Positions 1 through 7,121 of a stretch of DNA of 19,527 bases are shown here, in pieces. Below the pieces are notes generated by a model. The model worked only from the letters and a program-made list of their open reading frames with translations. It was not told the DNA's origin and searched no databases. Source of the stretch: Eubacterium sp. AM49-13BH (GTDB lineage: Bacteria; Bacillota; Clostridia; Lachnospirales; Lachnospiraceae); the NCBI RefSeq assembly GCF_003464165.1, contig NZ_QSEK01000041.1, forward strand, positions 1 through 19,527, in the 5' to 3' direction. The stretch's first letter is position 1. Each line of letters opens with the position of its first letter. Position numbers and translations under genes: made by a program.

Positions 1-447
1 GGAAGTTATTATGAACTAACACTTTTTATGGATTTATGGAACAATGAAATACTTTCATATTCACTTTCATCACGAAAAGGTGATCGTATGACATATATTC
101 ACGGGTTAGAAGGATTAATTGAACTTAAGAAGAAAAATCCAGATCTTGAAATGGTGTTACATACTGATCAAGGATCTGTATATTCTTCAAAAAGTTTCAA
201 TGAATTATTGCCACTATATAACATAGTTCATTCAATGTCTCGAGCTGGTACTCCAACAGATAACGCTGCCATGGAAGCAATCAACGGTTGGATCAAAGCA
301 GAGATATTTAATGATTTCCATCTTACAAGTAATGAAAATATAACATATGAGGTGGAGAAATACATCAGATTCTTCAATGAAGAACGTCCGGCATACTCTC
401 TGAATTATCTGACTCCAAAACAGTATAGGGAGTATTATGCTCATTAA
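1..447 (+). CDS. IS3-family transposase OrfB, C-terminal part (5' end outside window)
   Basis: This is the C-terminal 148 residues of a DDE (rve-type) transposase; the frame is open from base 1, so the ATG at base 28 is internal. It would carry out cut-and-paste or copy-out transposition of the surrounding IS. Visible family motifs are the second catalytic Asp in LHTDQGSVYSS, the GTPTDNAAMEAINGWIKAE segment holding the catalytic Glu, and the typical end FFNEERPAYSLNYLTPKQYREYY. The first catalytic Asp is off the left edge. No frame damage is visible in this part, so the copy may be intact. It reads toward lrgA but is separated from it by the IS end and about 230 bp. Confidence 0.9.
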   Translation, partial: GSYYELTLFMDLWNNEILSYSLSSRKGDRMTYIHGLEGLIELKKKNPDLEMVLHTDQGSVYSSKSFNELLPLYNIVHSMSRAGTPTDNAAMEAINGWIKAEIFNDFHLTSNENITYEVEKYIRFFNEERPAYSLNYLTPKQYREYYAH

Positions 448-470
448 ATGATGTATAAAAATATAAAGTG

Positions 471-496
471 GTGTCTACTTTTTGTTGACTAGTGCA
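471..496 (-). repeat. IS right terminal inverted repeat
   Basis: A 26-bp terminal repeat lies 24 bp after the transposase stop. Its outermost bases (reverse strand) are TG, as in IS3-family ends. The sequence changes character directly after base 496. Confidence 0.7.
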
Positions 497-498
497 GT

Positions 499-583
499 GA
501 AGGCACGATGAAGTCCAAAAGGGAAGCCGAAGCCGAGCAGATTGGACGTTAGAATTGTGGGAAGGCATAAAAAAGTCCAAAAG
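499..583. repeat. Imperfect direct repeat next to the IS end
   Basis: Two 23-bp units, 499-521 and 561-583, share gaaggca and aagtccaaaag around a variable 5-base middle, so 18 of 23 positions match. The units are 62 bp apart and in different frames. The gap 497-726 holds this repeat, the lrgA promoter and the leader hairpin; no supportable gene is seen there. A short open tail at 499-552 could be the end of a gene broken by the IS, but this cannot be shown. Confidence 0.5.
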
Positions 584-639
584 CCATTCATAAAAATGAG
601 GACGCTACCCAAGAATTATCCCAAAGACGCATTTTCCAC

Positions 640-668
640 TTGCTTTATTACAGTAGAAAATGTATTAT
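640..668 (+). promoter_or_regulatory. Predicted sigma-A promoter of lrgAB
   Basis: The -35 is TTGCTT (640-645) and the -10 is TATTAT (663-668), with a 17-base spacer. It lies 58 bases before the lrgA start. The -10 matches 5 of 6 consensus positions; the -35 is weak. Confidence 0.45.
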
Positions 669-677
669 AACAAGAAG

Positions 678-694
678 AATTGGTGCTACCAATT
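678..694 (+). promoter_or_regulatory. Hairpin at the 5' end of the lrgAB transcript
   Basis: A perfect 7-bp inverted repeat, aattggt / accaatt, has a 3-base loop (gct). It sits about 10 bases after the predicted -10, so it would be at the very 5' end of the mRNA or act as a DNA operator. No regulator can be named from the sequence. Confidence 0.4.
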
Positions 695-726
695 TACAAC
701 AGCAGTTACAGGATAGGAGAGTTATT

Positions 727-1122
727 ATGAAATTATTAAGACAGTTTCTTATTATACTGGCGATTTCTTTTATCGGGGAGGCGTTGAAATATCTGCTTCC
801 GCTTCCCGTGCCAGCCAGTATATATGGAATGGTGATACTATTTGTGGGACTTATTACCGGACTTATAAAGCTTAGCTGGGTAAAAGATGCAGGGAAATTT
901 CTTATAGTTGTAATGCCTGTTATGTTCATTCCAGCAGGAGTAGGACTGATGTCTTCATGGGGTGTGTTAAAGCCGGTACTTGTGCCGGTGCTTATTGTTA
1001 CGGTTGTTGCGATAATAACGGTTATGGCTGTTACAGGTCAGGTTTCGCAGATAATCATACACGCTGACAGGAAGAGAGAATTACGCAAAGCAGAAAGAAA
1101 TGAGGTTAATGTTAATGAATGA
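727..1122 (+). CDS. lrgA: CidA/LrgA family holin-like protein
   Basis: This 131-residue membrane protein is the LrgA/CidA half of the LrgAB/CidAB pair. The pair affects murein hydrolase activity and cell lysis in some Gram-positives, and has been tied to pyruvate or glycolate transport in others. It begins FLIILAISFIGEALKYLLPLPVPASIYGM, which carries the family signature of LP-PASIYGM after the first helix. Four hydrophobic segments follow at about residues 5-25, 33-50, 60-80 and 88-110, with a charged C-terminal tail. The start at 727 is chosen because TAGGAGA (714-720) lies 6 bases before it; a longer frame from 640 would cover the promoter. The 3' end overlaps lrgB by 8 bases, so the two are translationally coupled. 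Confidence 0.85.
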   Translation: MKLLRQFLIILAISFIGEALKYLLPLPVPASIYGMVILFVGLITGLIKLSWVKDAGKFLIVVMPVMFIPAGVGLMSSWGVLKPVLVPVLIVTVVAIITVMAVTGQVSQIIIHADRKRELRKAERNEVNVNE

Positions 1123-1807
1123 TTTTTTCAGAGAATCACTTTTTGCAGGAGTCACTTTAAGTCTTTTATCATACTTTATAGGTTCTGTGCTTAAGAAAAA
1201 ATTCAAGCTTGGAATATTCAATCCATTGCTTATATCAATAATAATAACAATAATAGTACTTGCAGTGTCAGGTGTTGATTATGAGGTATATAATCAGGGT
1301 GCTAAGTATCTTAGCTGGTTTCTTACACCGGCAACTGTATGTCTTGCAATTCCGCTGTACGAGCAGTGGAGTCTTCTTAAGAAGAATTACAAGGCTGTTG
1401 TTGTAGGAATAGCATCAGGTGTGTTTACAAGTTTAACAACGGTACTTGTGTTATCTAAACTTATGAATCTGAGTCATGCTGAATATGTTACACTTCTTCC
1501 AAAGTCAATAACTACTGCTATTGGTATGGGAGTATCAGAAGAACTTGGAGGTTATGTAACAATCACAGTTGCGGTAATAGTTGTAACGGGAGTGCTTGGA
1601 AATATATTTGGTGAGCTTATATGTAGAATATTCAGAATAAAAGAGCCAATTGCCAAAGGACTTGCGTTAGGGTCTGCCGCACATGCTATAGGAACAGCCA
1701 AGGCTATGGAGATGGGCGAAATTGAAGGAGCAATGAGCAGTCTTTCAATTGCAGTTGCAGGTATACTTACAGTTGCACTTTCATCGTTATTTGCTGGATT
1801 TATGTAA
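1115..1807 (+). CDS. lrgB: LrgB/CidB family membrane protein
   Basis: This 230-residue polytopic membrane protein is the LrgB partner. The family (LrgB/CidB/YohK) usually has this length. The signature near the C-terminal half is visible: LLPKSITTAIGMGVSEELGG followed by VTGVLGNIFG, and later GLALGSAAHAIGTAKAMEMG. It acts in the cytoplasmic membrane with LrgA in either lysis control or small-acid export and uptake. Three in-frame ATGs occur (1100, 1109, 1115). The last is preferred because GAGG (1102-1105) is 9 bases upstream of it. No terminator is obvious after the stop; two palindromes follow before the next gene. Confidence 0.87.
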   Translation: MNDFFRESLFAGVTLSLLSYFIGSVLKKKFKLGIFNPLLISIIITIIVLAVSGVDYEVYNQGAKYLSWFLTPATVCLAIPLYEQWSLLKKNYKAVVVGIASGVFTSLTTVLVLSKLMNLSHAEYVTLLPKSITTAIGMGVSEELGGYVTITVAVIVVTGVLGNIFGELICRIFRIKEPIAKGLALGSAAHAIGTAKAMEMGEIEGAMSSLSIAVAGILTVALSSLFAGFM

Positions 1808-1821
1808 AATTATGAGGATAG

Positions 1822-1878
1822 TGTGAAAATAATATTTTCACATGCGGGGTTTGTGCCTGCGCGCACTTGGCACAAACC
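1822..1878. repeat. Two adjacent perfect palindromes after lrgB
   Basis: The first is a 9-bp inverted repeat, tgtgaaaat / attttcaca, with a 3-base loop (1822-1842). The second is a 10-bp inverted repeat, ggtttgtgcc / ggcacaaacc, with an 11-base GC-rich loop (1848-1878). A further GC-rich partial repeat (tgcgca / gcgtgcgca) follows up to about 1893. Neither stem is followed by a T-run, so they are not classical terminators. They lie in the leader of the kinase-like gene and could be processing, stability or protein-binding sites. Confidence 0.55.
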
Positions 1879-1916
1879 TATTATGCGCAAAAAGCGTGCG
1901 CAGAAAAGAGGTATAT

Positions 1917-2492
1917 ATGATAATCACGATTGCAAGACAATGTGGATGTATGGGTGACCAGATAGGAAAAGCACTGGCAGAGAAATATTTTATACCATTT
2001 TATGATAAGGATGCTGTTTGTAGGCTGGCAAAAGAGAAAGGTCTGTATGAAAAATATCCATATTTTTATGGAGAAATGCCACTTGATATGATGCTGTATG
2101 CTGACACAATGGCAGGTGATGATACATCAGATAATGGAAAAACTCCACGCAAGGCTATGGCTGACATAATCGGTAATGAAAATTGCGTAGTTGTCGGCAG
2201 ATGCGGAAACAATGCATTCAGACACAGAGAAGATGTTATATCAGTATTTCTCACAGGAAACAAAGAAAAAAGAGTAGAACTTATAGAAAAGAAGCACAAT
2301 GTCAGCCCTAAGAAAGCAGCTAAGATAGTTGAAGATACAGACCTTAGAAGACGCTCATATCACAATTATTATACAGGTGAAGAATGGGGAAATGCAGAAT
2401 ATTACGATATATGCATAGATGTTTCAAAGGTTGGGGAAGATGGTGCATTAAGACTTATAGAAGCCTATATTAATGAGACAGGGGTGTTGTAA
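1917..2492 (+). CDS. Cytidylate kinase-like family protein
   Basis: This 191-residue protein is of the cytidylate-kinase-like family common in Clostridia. It starts MIITIARQCGCMGDQIGKALAEKY, which carries the family's IARQ-GS-G-IG-LA start in place of a classical Walker A loop. VVVGRCGN and the Arg-rich LRRRSYHNYYTG segment, which resembles the lid and NMP-binding region of CMP kinases, come later. True CMP kinase activity is uncertain; many family members are of unknown substrate. The start at 1917 has AAAAGAGG 5 bases upstream; a longer in-frame start at 1842 would run through the palindromes and is rejected. The stop overlaps the longest possible frame of the next gene. Substrate and role remain open. 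Confidence 0.75.
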   Translation: MIITIARQCGCMGDQIGKALAEKYFIPFYDKDAVCRLAKEKGLYEKYPYFYGEMPLDMMLYADTMAGDDTSDNGKTPRKAMADIIGNENCVVVGRCGNNAFRHREDVISVFLTGNKEKRVELIEKKHNVSPKKAAKIVEDTDLRRRSYHNYYTGEEWGNAEYYDICIDVSKVGEDGALRLIEAYINETGVL

Positions 2493-2508
2493 TCTGGAAT
2501 CAGCTGAC

Positions 2509-3189
2509 ATGAATCAGAAAAAAATTTCGCAGGAATACGAAAAGGCAATTCAATATATTTATGAGCTTATGAAAAGCGGAGAGCTTACAATAGGAAGCAG
2601 ACTGCCTACTGAGCGTGCACTTGCAGAAACTCTTGGGATAGGACGCAATTCAACAAGAGAAGCTTTAAGTATTATGCATGGAATGGGACTTATAGAACGC
2701 CGTCAGGGTTCTGGCAATTATATATCAGAAAATGTCGGGCAGTCCATAAAGCAGACAATATTAATGATGATTGCATTAAAAACTGTTACTAAGCGCGAAG
2801 TGTGCGAATTCCGCCGCATGATGGAAAAGTCAGTGTGTAATGCAGTAATACATACAGGTCTTATGAAAGAACAACAGGAACGACTGGAAAGCATGGTTAA
2901 TCAGATGATGACAGAAACAGGTGATGCACTTGTTGATATTGATAAAGCATTTCACGAGGAACTGATTGCAGATACAGGCAACAACCTGTGGATTACACTG
3001 ATGGAAGCTGTTGTTGAAGTCTACCGCGAATGGATAGATTATGTCATAAAGCATGCAGATGGAATTAAGAAAAAGAAACTTTTAAAGACACATGAAATGA
3101 TATATGATAACCTTATAAAGAAGGATATTGAGACACTTAATGCAGCGATTGATGAGCATTACGATATAATTGAGGAGCTGCTGGGATAA
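2509..3189 (+). CDS. GntR-family transcriptional regulator, FadR/FCD subfamily
   Basis: This 226-residue DNA-binding regulator has an N-terminal winged helix-turn-helix at about residues 5-75 (GSRLPTERALAETLGIGRNSTREAL, then GLIERRQGSGNYI). A helical FCD effector domain follows. The FCD domain shows the metal-ligand pattern: Asp and His in DIDKAFHEELI, then His residues in KTHEMIYDNL and DEHYDIIEELL. FCD members sense small carboxylates such as uronates, lactate or glycolate; the ligand here is unknown. The start at 2509 is tentative because the upstream ribosome site is weak. An in-frame ATG at 2473 overlaps the preceding gene by 20 bases. Likely targets are the flanking lrgAB or HAD genes, but that is inference from position. 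Confidence 0.85.
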   Translation: MNQKKISQEYEKAIQYIYELMKSGELTIGSRLPTERALAETLGIGRNSTREALSIMHGMGLIERRQGSGNYISENVGQSIKQTILMMIALKTVTKREVCEFRRMMEKSVCNAVIHTGLMKEQQERLESMVNQMMTETGDALVDIDKAFHEELIADTGNNLWITLMEAVVEVYREWIDYVIKHADGIKKKKLLKTHEMIYDNLIKKDIETLNAAIDEHYDIIEELLG

Positions 3190-3212
3190 AGAAGCCATAA
3201 CAAGGAGGATAT

Positions 3213-3863
3213 ATGAAATACAAAATCGTTATATTTGATTTGGACGGAACGATACTTAATACATTGGAAGACCTTGCAGATAGTACTAATTATGCACTTT
3301 CAGTATTTGACATGCCTGAGAGGACGATTGAAGAAATCAGACATTTTGTTGGCAATGGGATAAGAAAGCTGATGGAAAGAGCAGTACCACAGGGAACACC
3401 AGAAAGCATGATAGTTAAGGTGCATGAAACATTTACAGAGCATTATAAGAAGCACTGTGCAGATAAGACAAGACCTTATGATGGAATAAAAGAACTTATT
3501 GAGAATATAAGAAATGCCGGTGTGTACACAGCGGTTGTGTCTAACAAGGCTGATTATGGAGTACAGGCATTATGTAAGGATTATTTTCCAGGACTATTTG
3601 ATTATGCGGTTGGAGAGAGAGAAGGCATAAGAAGAAAACCATATCCGGACAGTGTTAATGAAGTATTAAGACAGTTTGATGTTGACAGAACACAGGCTGT
3701 ATATATCGGGGATTCAGAAGTAGATGTCCAGACAGCGGCTAATGCAGGAATGGATGTATGTATGGTTGGCTGGGGATTCAGAGATGAAGAGTTCTTAAAG
3801 GATAATGGGGCTGAGTTTGTTGTACACAGCCCCGAACAAGCATGGGAATTCATTAATAAGTAA
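3213..3863 (+). CDS. HAD-family hydrolase, phosphoglycolate-phosphatase-like
   Basis: This 216-residue cytoplasmic phosphatase of HAD subfamily IA has all four motifs. Motif I is FDLDGTILNT (nucleophile Asp9 and Asp11), motif II is the Ser in AVVSNK, motif III is the Lys in RRKPYPDS, and motif IV is YIGDSEVDVQTAANAG. The helical cap between motifs I and II and the overall length fit the Gph/PGP group, which removes 2-phosphoglycolate or similar small phosphates; the substrate cannot be set from sequence. AAGGAGG is 5 bases before the ATG, and the gap to the regulator gene is 23 bases, so the two are probably cotranscribed. It converges on the esterase gene with only 5 bases between the two stops and no visible terminator. 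Confidence 0.87.
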   Translation: MKYKIVIFDLDGTILNTLEDLADSTNYALSVFDMPERTIEEIRHFVGNGIRKLMERAVPQGTPESMIVKVHETFTEHYKKHCADKTRPYDGIKELIENIRNAGVYTAVVSNKADYGVQALCKDYFPGLFDYAVGEREGIRRKPYPDSVNEVLRQFDVDRTQAVYIGDSEVDVQTAANAGMDVCMVGWGFRDEEFLKDNGAEFVVHSPEQAWEFINK

Positions 3864-3868
3864 TATAC

Positions 3869-4822
3869 TTATATCACGTTATGAAGCAAGGCGGACTGCA
3901 ATTCATAAAGCTGGGGGTTCTTGGATTTAAGAATCAGTTCTACCAGACCTTCGGTGATAAGCATTGCACCGTCCTTGTTAAAATGTGTATTCTCAGAAAC
4001 AGTTTCTGGCTTGGCGAGTTCTTTTAAGAAATCGTCAGGCCATTTTCCTTTATTGATACCTTTCTTGATAGAGGTATATCTATGTATATTATCATGTCCG
4101 ATTTTTTCAAAGAGATTAACTGAATAAGAAAACAGATCAAGTACAGGTGTGCCGGTTTCTTCACCAATCTGGCGCATAGCTCTTATATAGCTGAAATTAT
4201 TGCCACCGTGGCAGCCTGGAGCGTCCATAATTGTTCCGTCAGCATTGAAAAATGTTCTTGCAGGTGCAGTAACTAATACAGGAGATGCATCATGCTCTCT
4301 TGCCATATCAATAAACTGTTTGATGAACCATTTGTAACTGCCCATAGAAGCGTCTTTTGAGTATGGATAGTAAGTGTCATATGGATAAGACTGGTTTATG
4401 GCAAGAACACTGTTAAGAACAGCCTGTTTATCAGTTATCGAATCATCGCTATTAAGTGCCTCAATATATTCAGATGGTATATAATTCTTAGGCATCTTAA
4501 CTCCTGCTATAACAGGAAATCGACCTGATTCATCTGGTACGCCAAGCGGAGTCTGACGGTTAAATATAGATTTGTAATCCTTTGAATCGTCATCATTATG
4601 ACAGAACTCTATAAAAAGATAGTCCCCGGACTGAATATGTCTGTCAATCTCTTCAAATCTTCCTTCATTAATAAAAAGTCTTGAACTTCTGCCACCCTTG
4701 GCATAGTTAAATACATTTACATCAGGCTTAAAGAAGCGTGGCAGGAACTGTCCCCAGCCTGCAATAAATTCTTCCTCAGTATAATTCTGTACAATAGAGT
4801 CTCCAGCAAGATAAATGTTCAT
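3869..4822 (-). CDS. SGNH/GDSL esterase, rhamnogalacturonan acetylesterase type
   Basis: This 317-residue hydrolase is expected to remove acetyl groups from rhamnogalacturonan or other pectin pieces. Block I is YLAGDSIVQNY (nucleophile Ser9), block II is AKGGRSSRLF and block III is EFCHNDDDS with the Asn. The last block is SENTHFNKDGA, giving the catalytic His at about residue 280. The usual DNTH there reads ENTH, so the acidic partner is Glu277 instead of Asp. No signal peptide is seen, so the enzyme is likely cytoplasmic. The start is taken at 4822 because AAGGAGG stands just upstream; the longer frame from 4900 would run through the promoter. It is transcribed alone, away from aspS, under a promoter carrying a repressor-type operator. 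Confidence 0.83.
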   Translation of the reverse strand: MNIYLAGDSIVQNYTEEEFIAGWGQFLPRFFKPDVNVFNYAKGGRSSRLFINEGRFEEIDRHIQSGDYLFIEFCHNDDDSKDYKSIFNRQTPLGVPDESGRFPVIAGVKMPKNYIPSEYIEALNSDDSITDKQAVLNSVLAINQSYPYDTYYPYSKDASMGSYKWFIKQFIDMAREHDASPVLVTAPARTFFNADGTIMDAPGCHGGNNFSYIRAMRQIGEETGTPVLDLFSYSVNLFEKIGHDNIHRYTSIKKGINKGKWPDDFLKELAKPETVSENTHFNKDGAMLITEGLVELILKSKNPQLYELQSALLHNVI

Positions 4823-4899
4823 ACATACCTCCTTGTTTTGCGAAGCAAAATTCGACTGCCATGTAGGAGCAGAGATATTGCCTCCGTCGCTTTTCATCA

Positions 4900-4905
4900 A
4901 TTATA
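4900..4905 (-). promoter_or_regulatory. -10 element of the acetylesterase gene
   Basis: A perfect TATAAT on the reverse strand lies 78 bases before the acetylesterase start. No good -35 is found at 16-18 bases, which suggests a weak or activator-dependent promoter. Confidence 0.45.
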
Positions 4906-4907
4906 AT

Positions 4908-4921
4908 CCTAAACGTTTTCA
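4908..4921 (-). promoter_or_regulatory. CcpA/LacI-type operator (cre-like)
   Basis: The reverse strand reads tgaaaacgtttagg. It matches 12 of 14 positions of the cre consensus TGWNANCGNTNWCA and has a perfect AAACGTTT core. It lies 2 bases upstream of the -10, inside the promoter spacer, where a bound LacI-family repressor or CcpA would block transcription. This fits sugar-dependent control of a pectin gene. Confidence 0.5.
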
Positions 4922-4978
4922 CAAACTACATATACTTTGCAATTATATTGATATAAAACAGATAAAAAGAACATGATA

Positions 4979-5008
4979 TTGTACTTGAAAAGTAATATTC
5001 TTTATGAT
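4979..5008 (+). promoter_or_regulatory. Predicted sigma-A promoter of the aspS T-box transcript
   Basis: TTGTAC (4979-4984) and TATGAT (5003-5008) are separated by 18 bases. The expected start, near 5015, is just upstream of the T-box leader. Confidence 0.5.
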
Positions 5009-5014
5009 ATTATT

Positions 5015-5285
5015 CATGTGTATGAATATCTTAAAGACTATGAAAGAGACTTCTTTTCATGGAACCTGACAGGAAAGCGATGCCACCGACTGAAAGCATA
5101 CGCAGGGAATTGATAAGAGGAACGCTCTGGAGTTGGATGGTTGAGCAGCCACGGCTGGGTAGGTCATTCCGTTACACGCGTTAAGTGCAATGAGATGAGA
5201 AGCTTAGAACTTTTCAATGCGGGTGGTACCGCGGATAACACAGTTTATTCGCCCCGGGATGTATATTACATCCTGGGGCTTTTTT
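5015..5285 (+). promoter_or_regulatory. T-box riboswitch leader of aspS
   Basis: This is a tRNA-sensing leader that allows aspS transcription when uncharged cognate tRNA accumulates. The hallmark T-box motif GGGTGGTACCGCGG is at 5221-5234 and is followed at once by an intrinsic terminator. The upstream part has a stem I-like region with an ACTGAAAGCAT segment near 5090, resembling the conserved distal loop. The TGGT of the T-box would pair with the acceptor end of a tRNA whose discriminator base is A, or G by wobble; tRNA-Asp has G. The specifier codon was not settled: no GAC stands in the expected 3' side of stem I, and GAT at 5112-5114 is the best Asp candidate. Confidence 0.9.
5251..5285 (+). 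terminator. T-box attenuator terminator
   Basis: A 13-bp stem, gccccgggatgta / tacatcctggggc with one G-U pair, has a 3-base loop and is followed by six T. It competes with the antiterminator built around the T-box motif. Confidence 0.9.
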
Positions 5286-5375
5286 GCGCGAAAAAGCATA
5301 GCAGGATGTTAGACATTATTATTTTATTTGACAGGACATAACATTTTGCTTGTCCAGAAAAGAAAGGAGATTGCA

Positions 5376-7121
5376 ATGGCAAACATGTACAGAGATGTTA
5401 ACTTAAGTGAAGTTAATGAAAGTTACATCGGCAAGGAGTTAAAGGTTGCAGGATGGGTTGAGAACATCCGTGACCACGGAGGAGTTTCATTTATCGATTT
5501 AAGAGATATGTATGGAGTACTTCAGGTAGTACTTCGTGATACAACATTACTTGATGGTATTCATAAGGAAGAGTGTATCGCTATCGAGGGTATTATGGAG
5601 CAGAGAGATGAGGAAACTTATAATCCTAAGATTCCTTCAGGAACAATCGAGCTTGAAGCTAGGAAGATTACAATACTTGGACAAGTATACCAGCAGCTTC
5701 CATTTGAAGTACAGACTTCTAAGGAAGTAAGAGAGGATGTACGTCTTAAGTACAGATATCTTGATTTAAGAAACCAGAAGGTTAAGGATAACATGATATT
5801 CAGATCAAAGGTTATCGCATTCCTTCGTCAGAAGATGACAGACATGGGATTCCTTGAAATCCAGACACCTATCCTTTGTGCTTCATCACCAGAGGGTGCA
5901 AGAGATTATATCGTACCTTCAAGAAAATATAAGGGCAAATTCTATGCTCTTCCACAGGCACCACAGCAGTATAAGCAGTTACTTATGGTATCTGGTTTTG
6001 ATAAATATTTCCAGATTGCACCTTGCTTCAGAGATGAGGATGCAAGAGCTGACCGTTCACCAGGAGAATTCTATCAGTTAGATTTCGAGATGAGCTTTGC
6101 TACACAGGAAGATGTGTTCAGAATCGGTGAAAAGGTTCTCACAGAAACATTTGCAAAATTCGCACCAGAAGGATACGAAGTTACACAGGCACCTTATCCA
6201 ATCATCAGCTATAAGCAGGCAATGCTTGAATTTGGTTCAGATAAGCCAGACCTTCGTAACCCTCTTAGAATTATCGACCTTTCAGAATTCTTTAACAAAT
6301 GTACATTCAAGCCTTTCCAGAACAAGACTGTAAGAGCAATCAATGTACACGCAAAGCTTTCAAAGGGACAGCATGAGAAGTTGCTTAAGTTCGCTACAGG
6401 AATCGGAATGGGCGGACTTGGATACCTTGAGGTTCTTGAAGACGGAAGCTACAAGGGACCAATCGATAAGTTTATACCAGAAGAACTCAAGGGAGAAATC
6501 AAAGACCTTGCAGGACTTCAGCCAGGAGATACAATCTTCTTCATCGCTGATAAGGAAGACAGAGCTGCGTACTTCGCAGGACAGATCAGAAACGAACTTG
6601 GTGAGAGACTTGATCTCATTGAGAAAAATGCATACAGATTCTGTTATGTTAACGACTTCCCAATGTTCGAAAGAGATCCTGAAACTAAGAAGATTGGATT
6701 TACACATAATCCATTCTCAATGCCACAGGGAGGACTTGAGGCACTTAATACAAAAGATCCTCTTGATATTCTTGCATACCAGTACGATATCGTCTGCAAC
6801 GGTGTAGAGTTATCATCAGGTGCAGTTCGTAACCATGACATGCAGATAATGGTTAAGGCATTCGAGATAGCCGGATATGACGAAGAAGTATTAAAGGCAA
6901 AATTTGGAGCATTATACAATGCATTCCAGTTTGGTGCACCACCACACGCAGGTATGGCACCAGGTGTTGACCGTATGATTATGCTCCTTAGAAATGAAGA
7001 GAATATCCGTGAGATAATTCCATTCCCAATGAGCGGAACAGCACAGGATTTAATGTGCGGAGCACCAAATGAGGTAACAGAGCAGCAGCTTAGGGAAGTT
7101 CATATTAAGGTTAGGGATTAG
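5376..7121 (+). CDS. aspS: Aspartyl-tRNA synthetase
   Basis: This 581-residue class IIb synthetase charges tRNA-Asp. An N-terminal OB-fold anticodon domain (VAGWVENIRDHGGVSFIDLRD) is followed by the catalytic core. Motif 2 is FRDEDARADRSPGEFYQLDFE near residue 217 and motif 3 is GVDRMIMLL near residue 530. The bacterial-type GAD insertion lies between the two. Start 5376 has AAAGGAGA 5 bases upstream; the frame extends 16 codons further but without a ribosome site. His34 in the RDHGG motif is the residue found in non-discriminating bacterial AspRS (His31 in Pseudomonas aeruginosa); discriminating enzymes have Leu. With gatCAB next door this suggests it also makes Asp-tRNA(Asn). Its 3' end lies inside a long palindrome. 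Confidence 0.97.
   Translation: MANMYRDVNLSEVNESYIGKELKVAGWVENIRDHGGVSFIDLRDMYGVLQVVLRDTTLLDGIHKEECIAIEGIMEQRDEETYNPKIPSGTIELEARKITILGQVYQQLPFEVQTSKEVREDVRLKYRYLDLRNQKVKDNMIFRSKVIAFLRQKMTDMGFLEIQTPILCASSPEGARDYIVPSRKYKGKFYALPQAPQQYKQLLMVSGFDKYFQIAPCFRDEDARADRSPGEFYQLDFEMSFATQEDVFRIGEKVLTETFAKFAPEGYEVTQAPYPIISYKQAMLEFGSDKPDLRNPLRIIDLSEFFNKCTFKPFQNKTVRAINVHAKLSKGQHEKLLKFATGIGMGGLGYLEVLEDGSYKGPIDKFIPEELKGEIKDLAGLQPGDTIFFIADKEDRAAYFAGQIRNELGERLDLIEKNAYRFCYVNDFPMFERDPETKKIGFTHNPFSMPQGGLEALNTKDPLDILAYQYDIVCNGVELSSGAVRNHDMQIMVKAFEIAGYDEEVLKAKFGALYNAFQFGAPPHAGMAPGVDRMIMLLRNEENIREIIPFPMSGTAQDLMCGAPNEVTEQQLREVHIKVRD

Larger units (their letters stand above)
1..496 (+). mobile_element. IS3-family insertion sequence, right-hand part
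   Basis: The window opens inside an IS3-family element. The transposase reading frame runs in from base 1, and the right terminal inverted repeat is visible at 471-496. Read from the outside on the reverse strand this repeat starts tgcactagtcaac, followed by an A-rich stretch and gtagacac. This matches the usual IS3/IS150-type end, which begins TG and carries a run of A followed by GTnGACAC. The left end, the first catalytic Asp and orfA lie outside the window, so the target-site duplication cannot be read. Confidence 0.8.

Noticed and set aside
497..640. CRISPR-like repeat (gaaggca...aagtccaaaag units)
   Set aside because: Only two imperfect units exist, and there are no cas genes.
536..670. 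Open frame of about 44 codons upstream of lrgA
   Set aside because: It has no start with a ribosome site and reads through the promoter -10. No recognisable protein.
1842..1916. N-terminal extension of the kinase-like protein
   Set aside because: The extension would be encoded by the palindromes and ends in a good ribosome site for the start at 1917; the family begins at MIITIARQ.
5141..5341. A 66-codon open frame overlapping the aspS leader
   Set aside because: It runs through the T-box motif and terminator, has no ribosome site, and is explained by the riboswitch.
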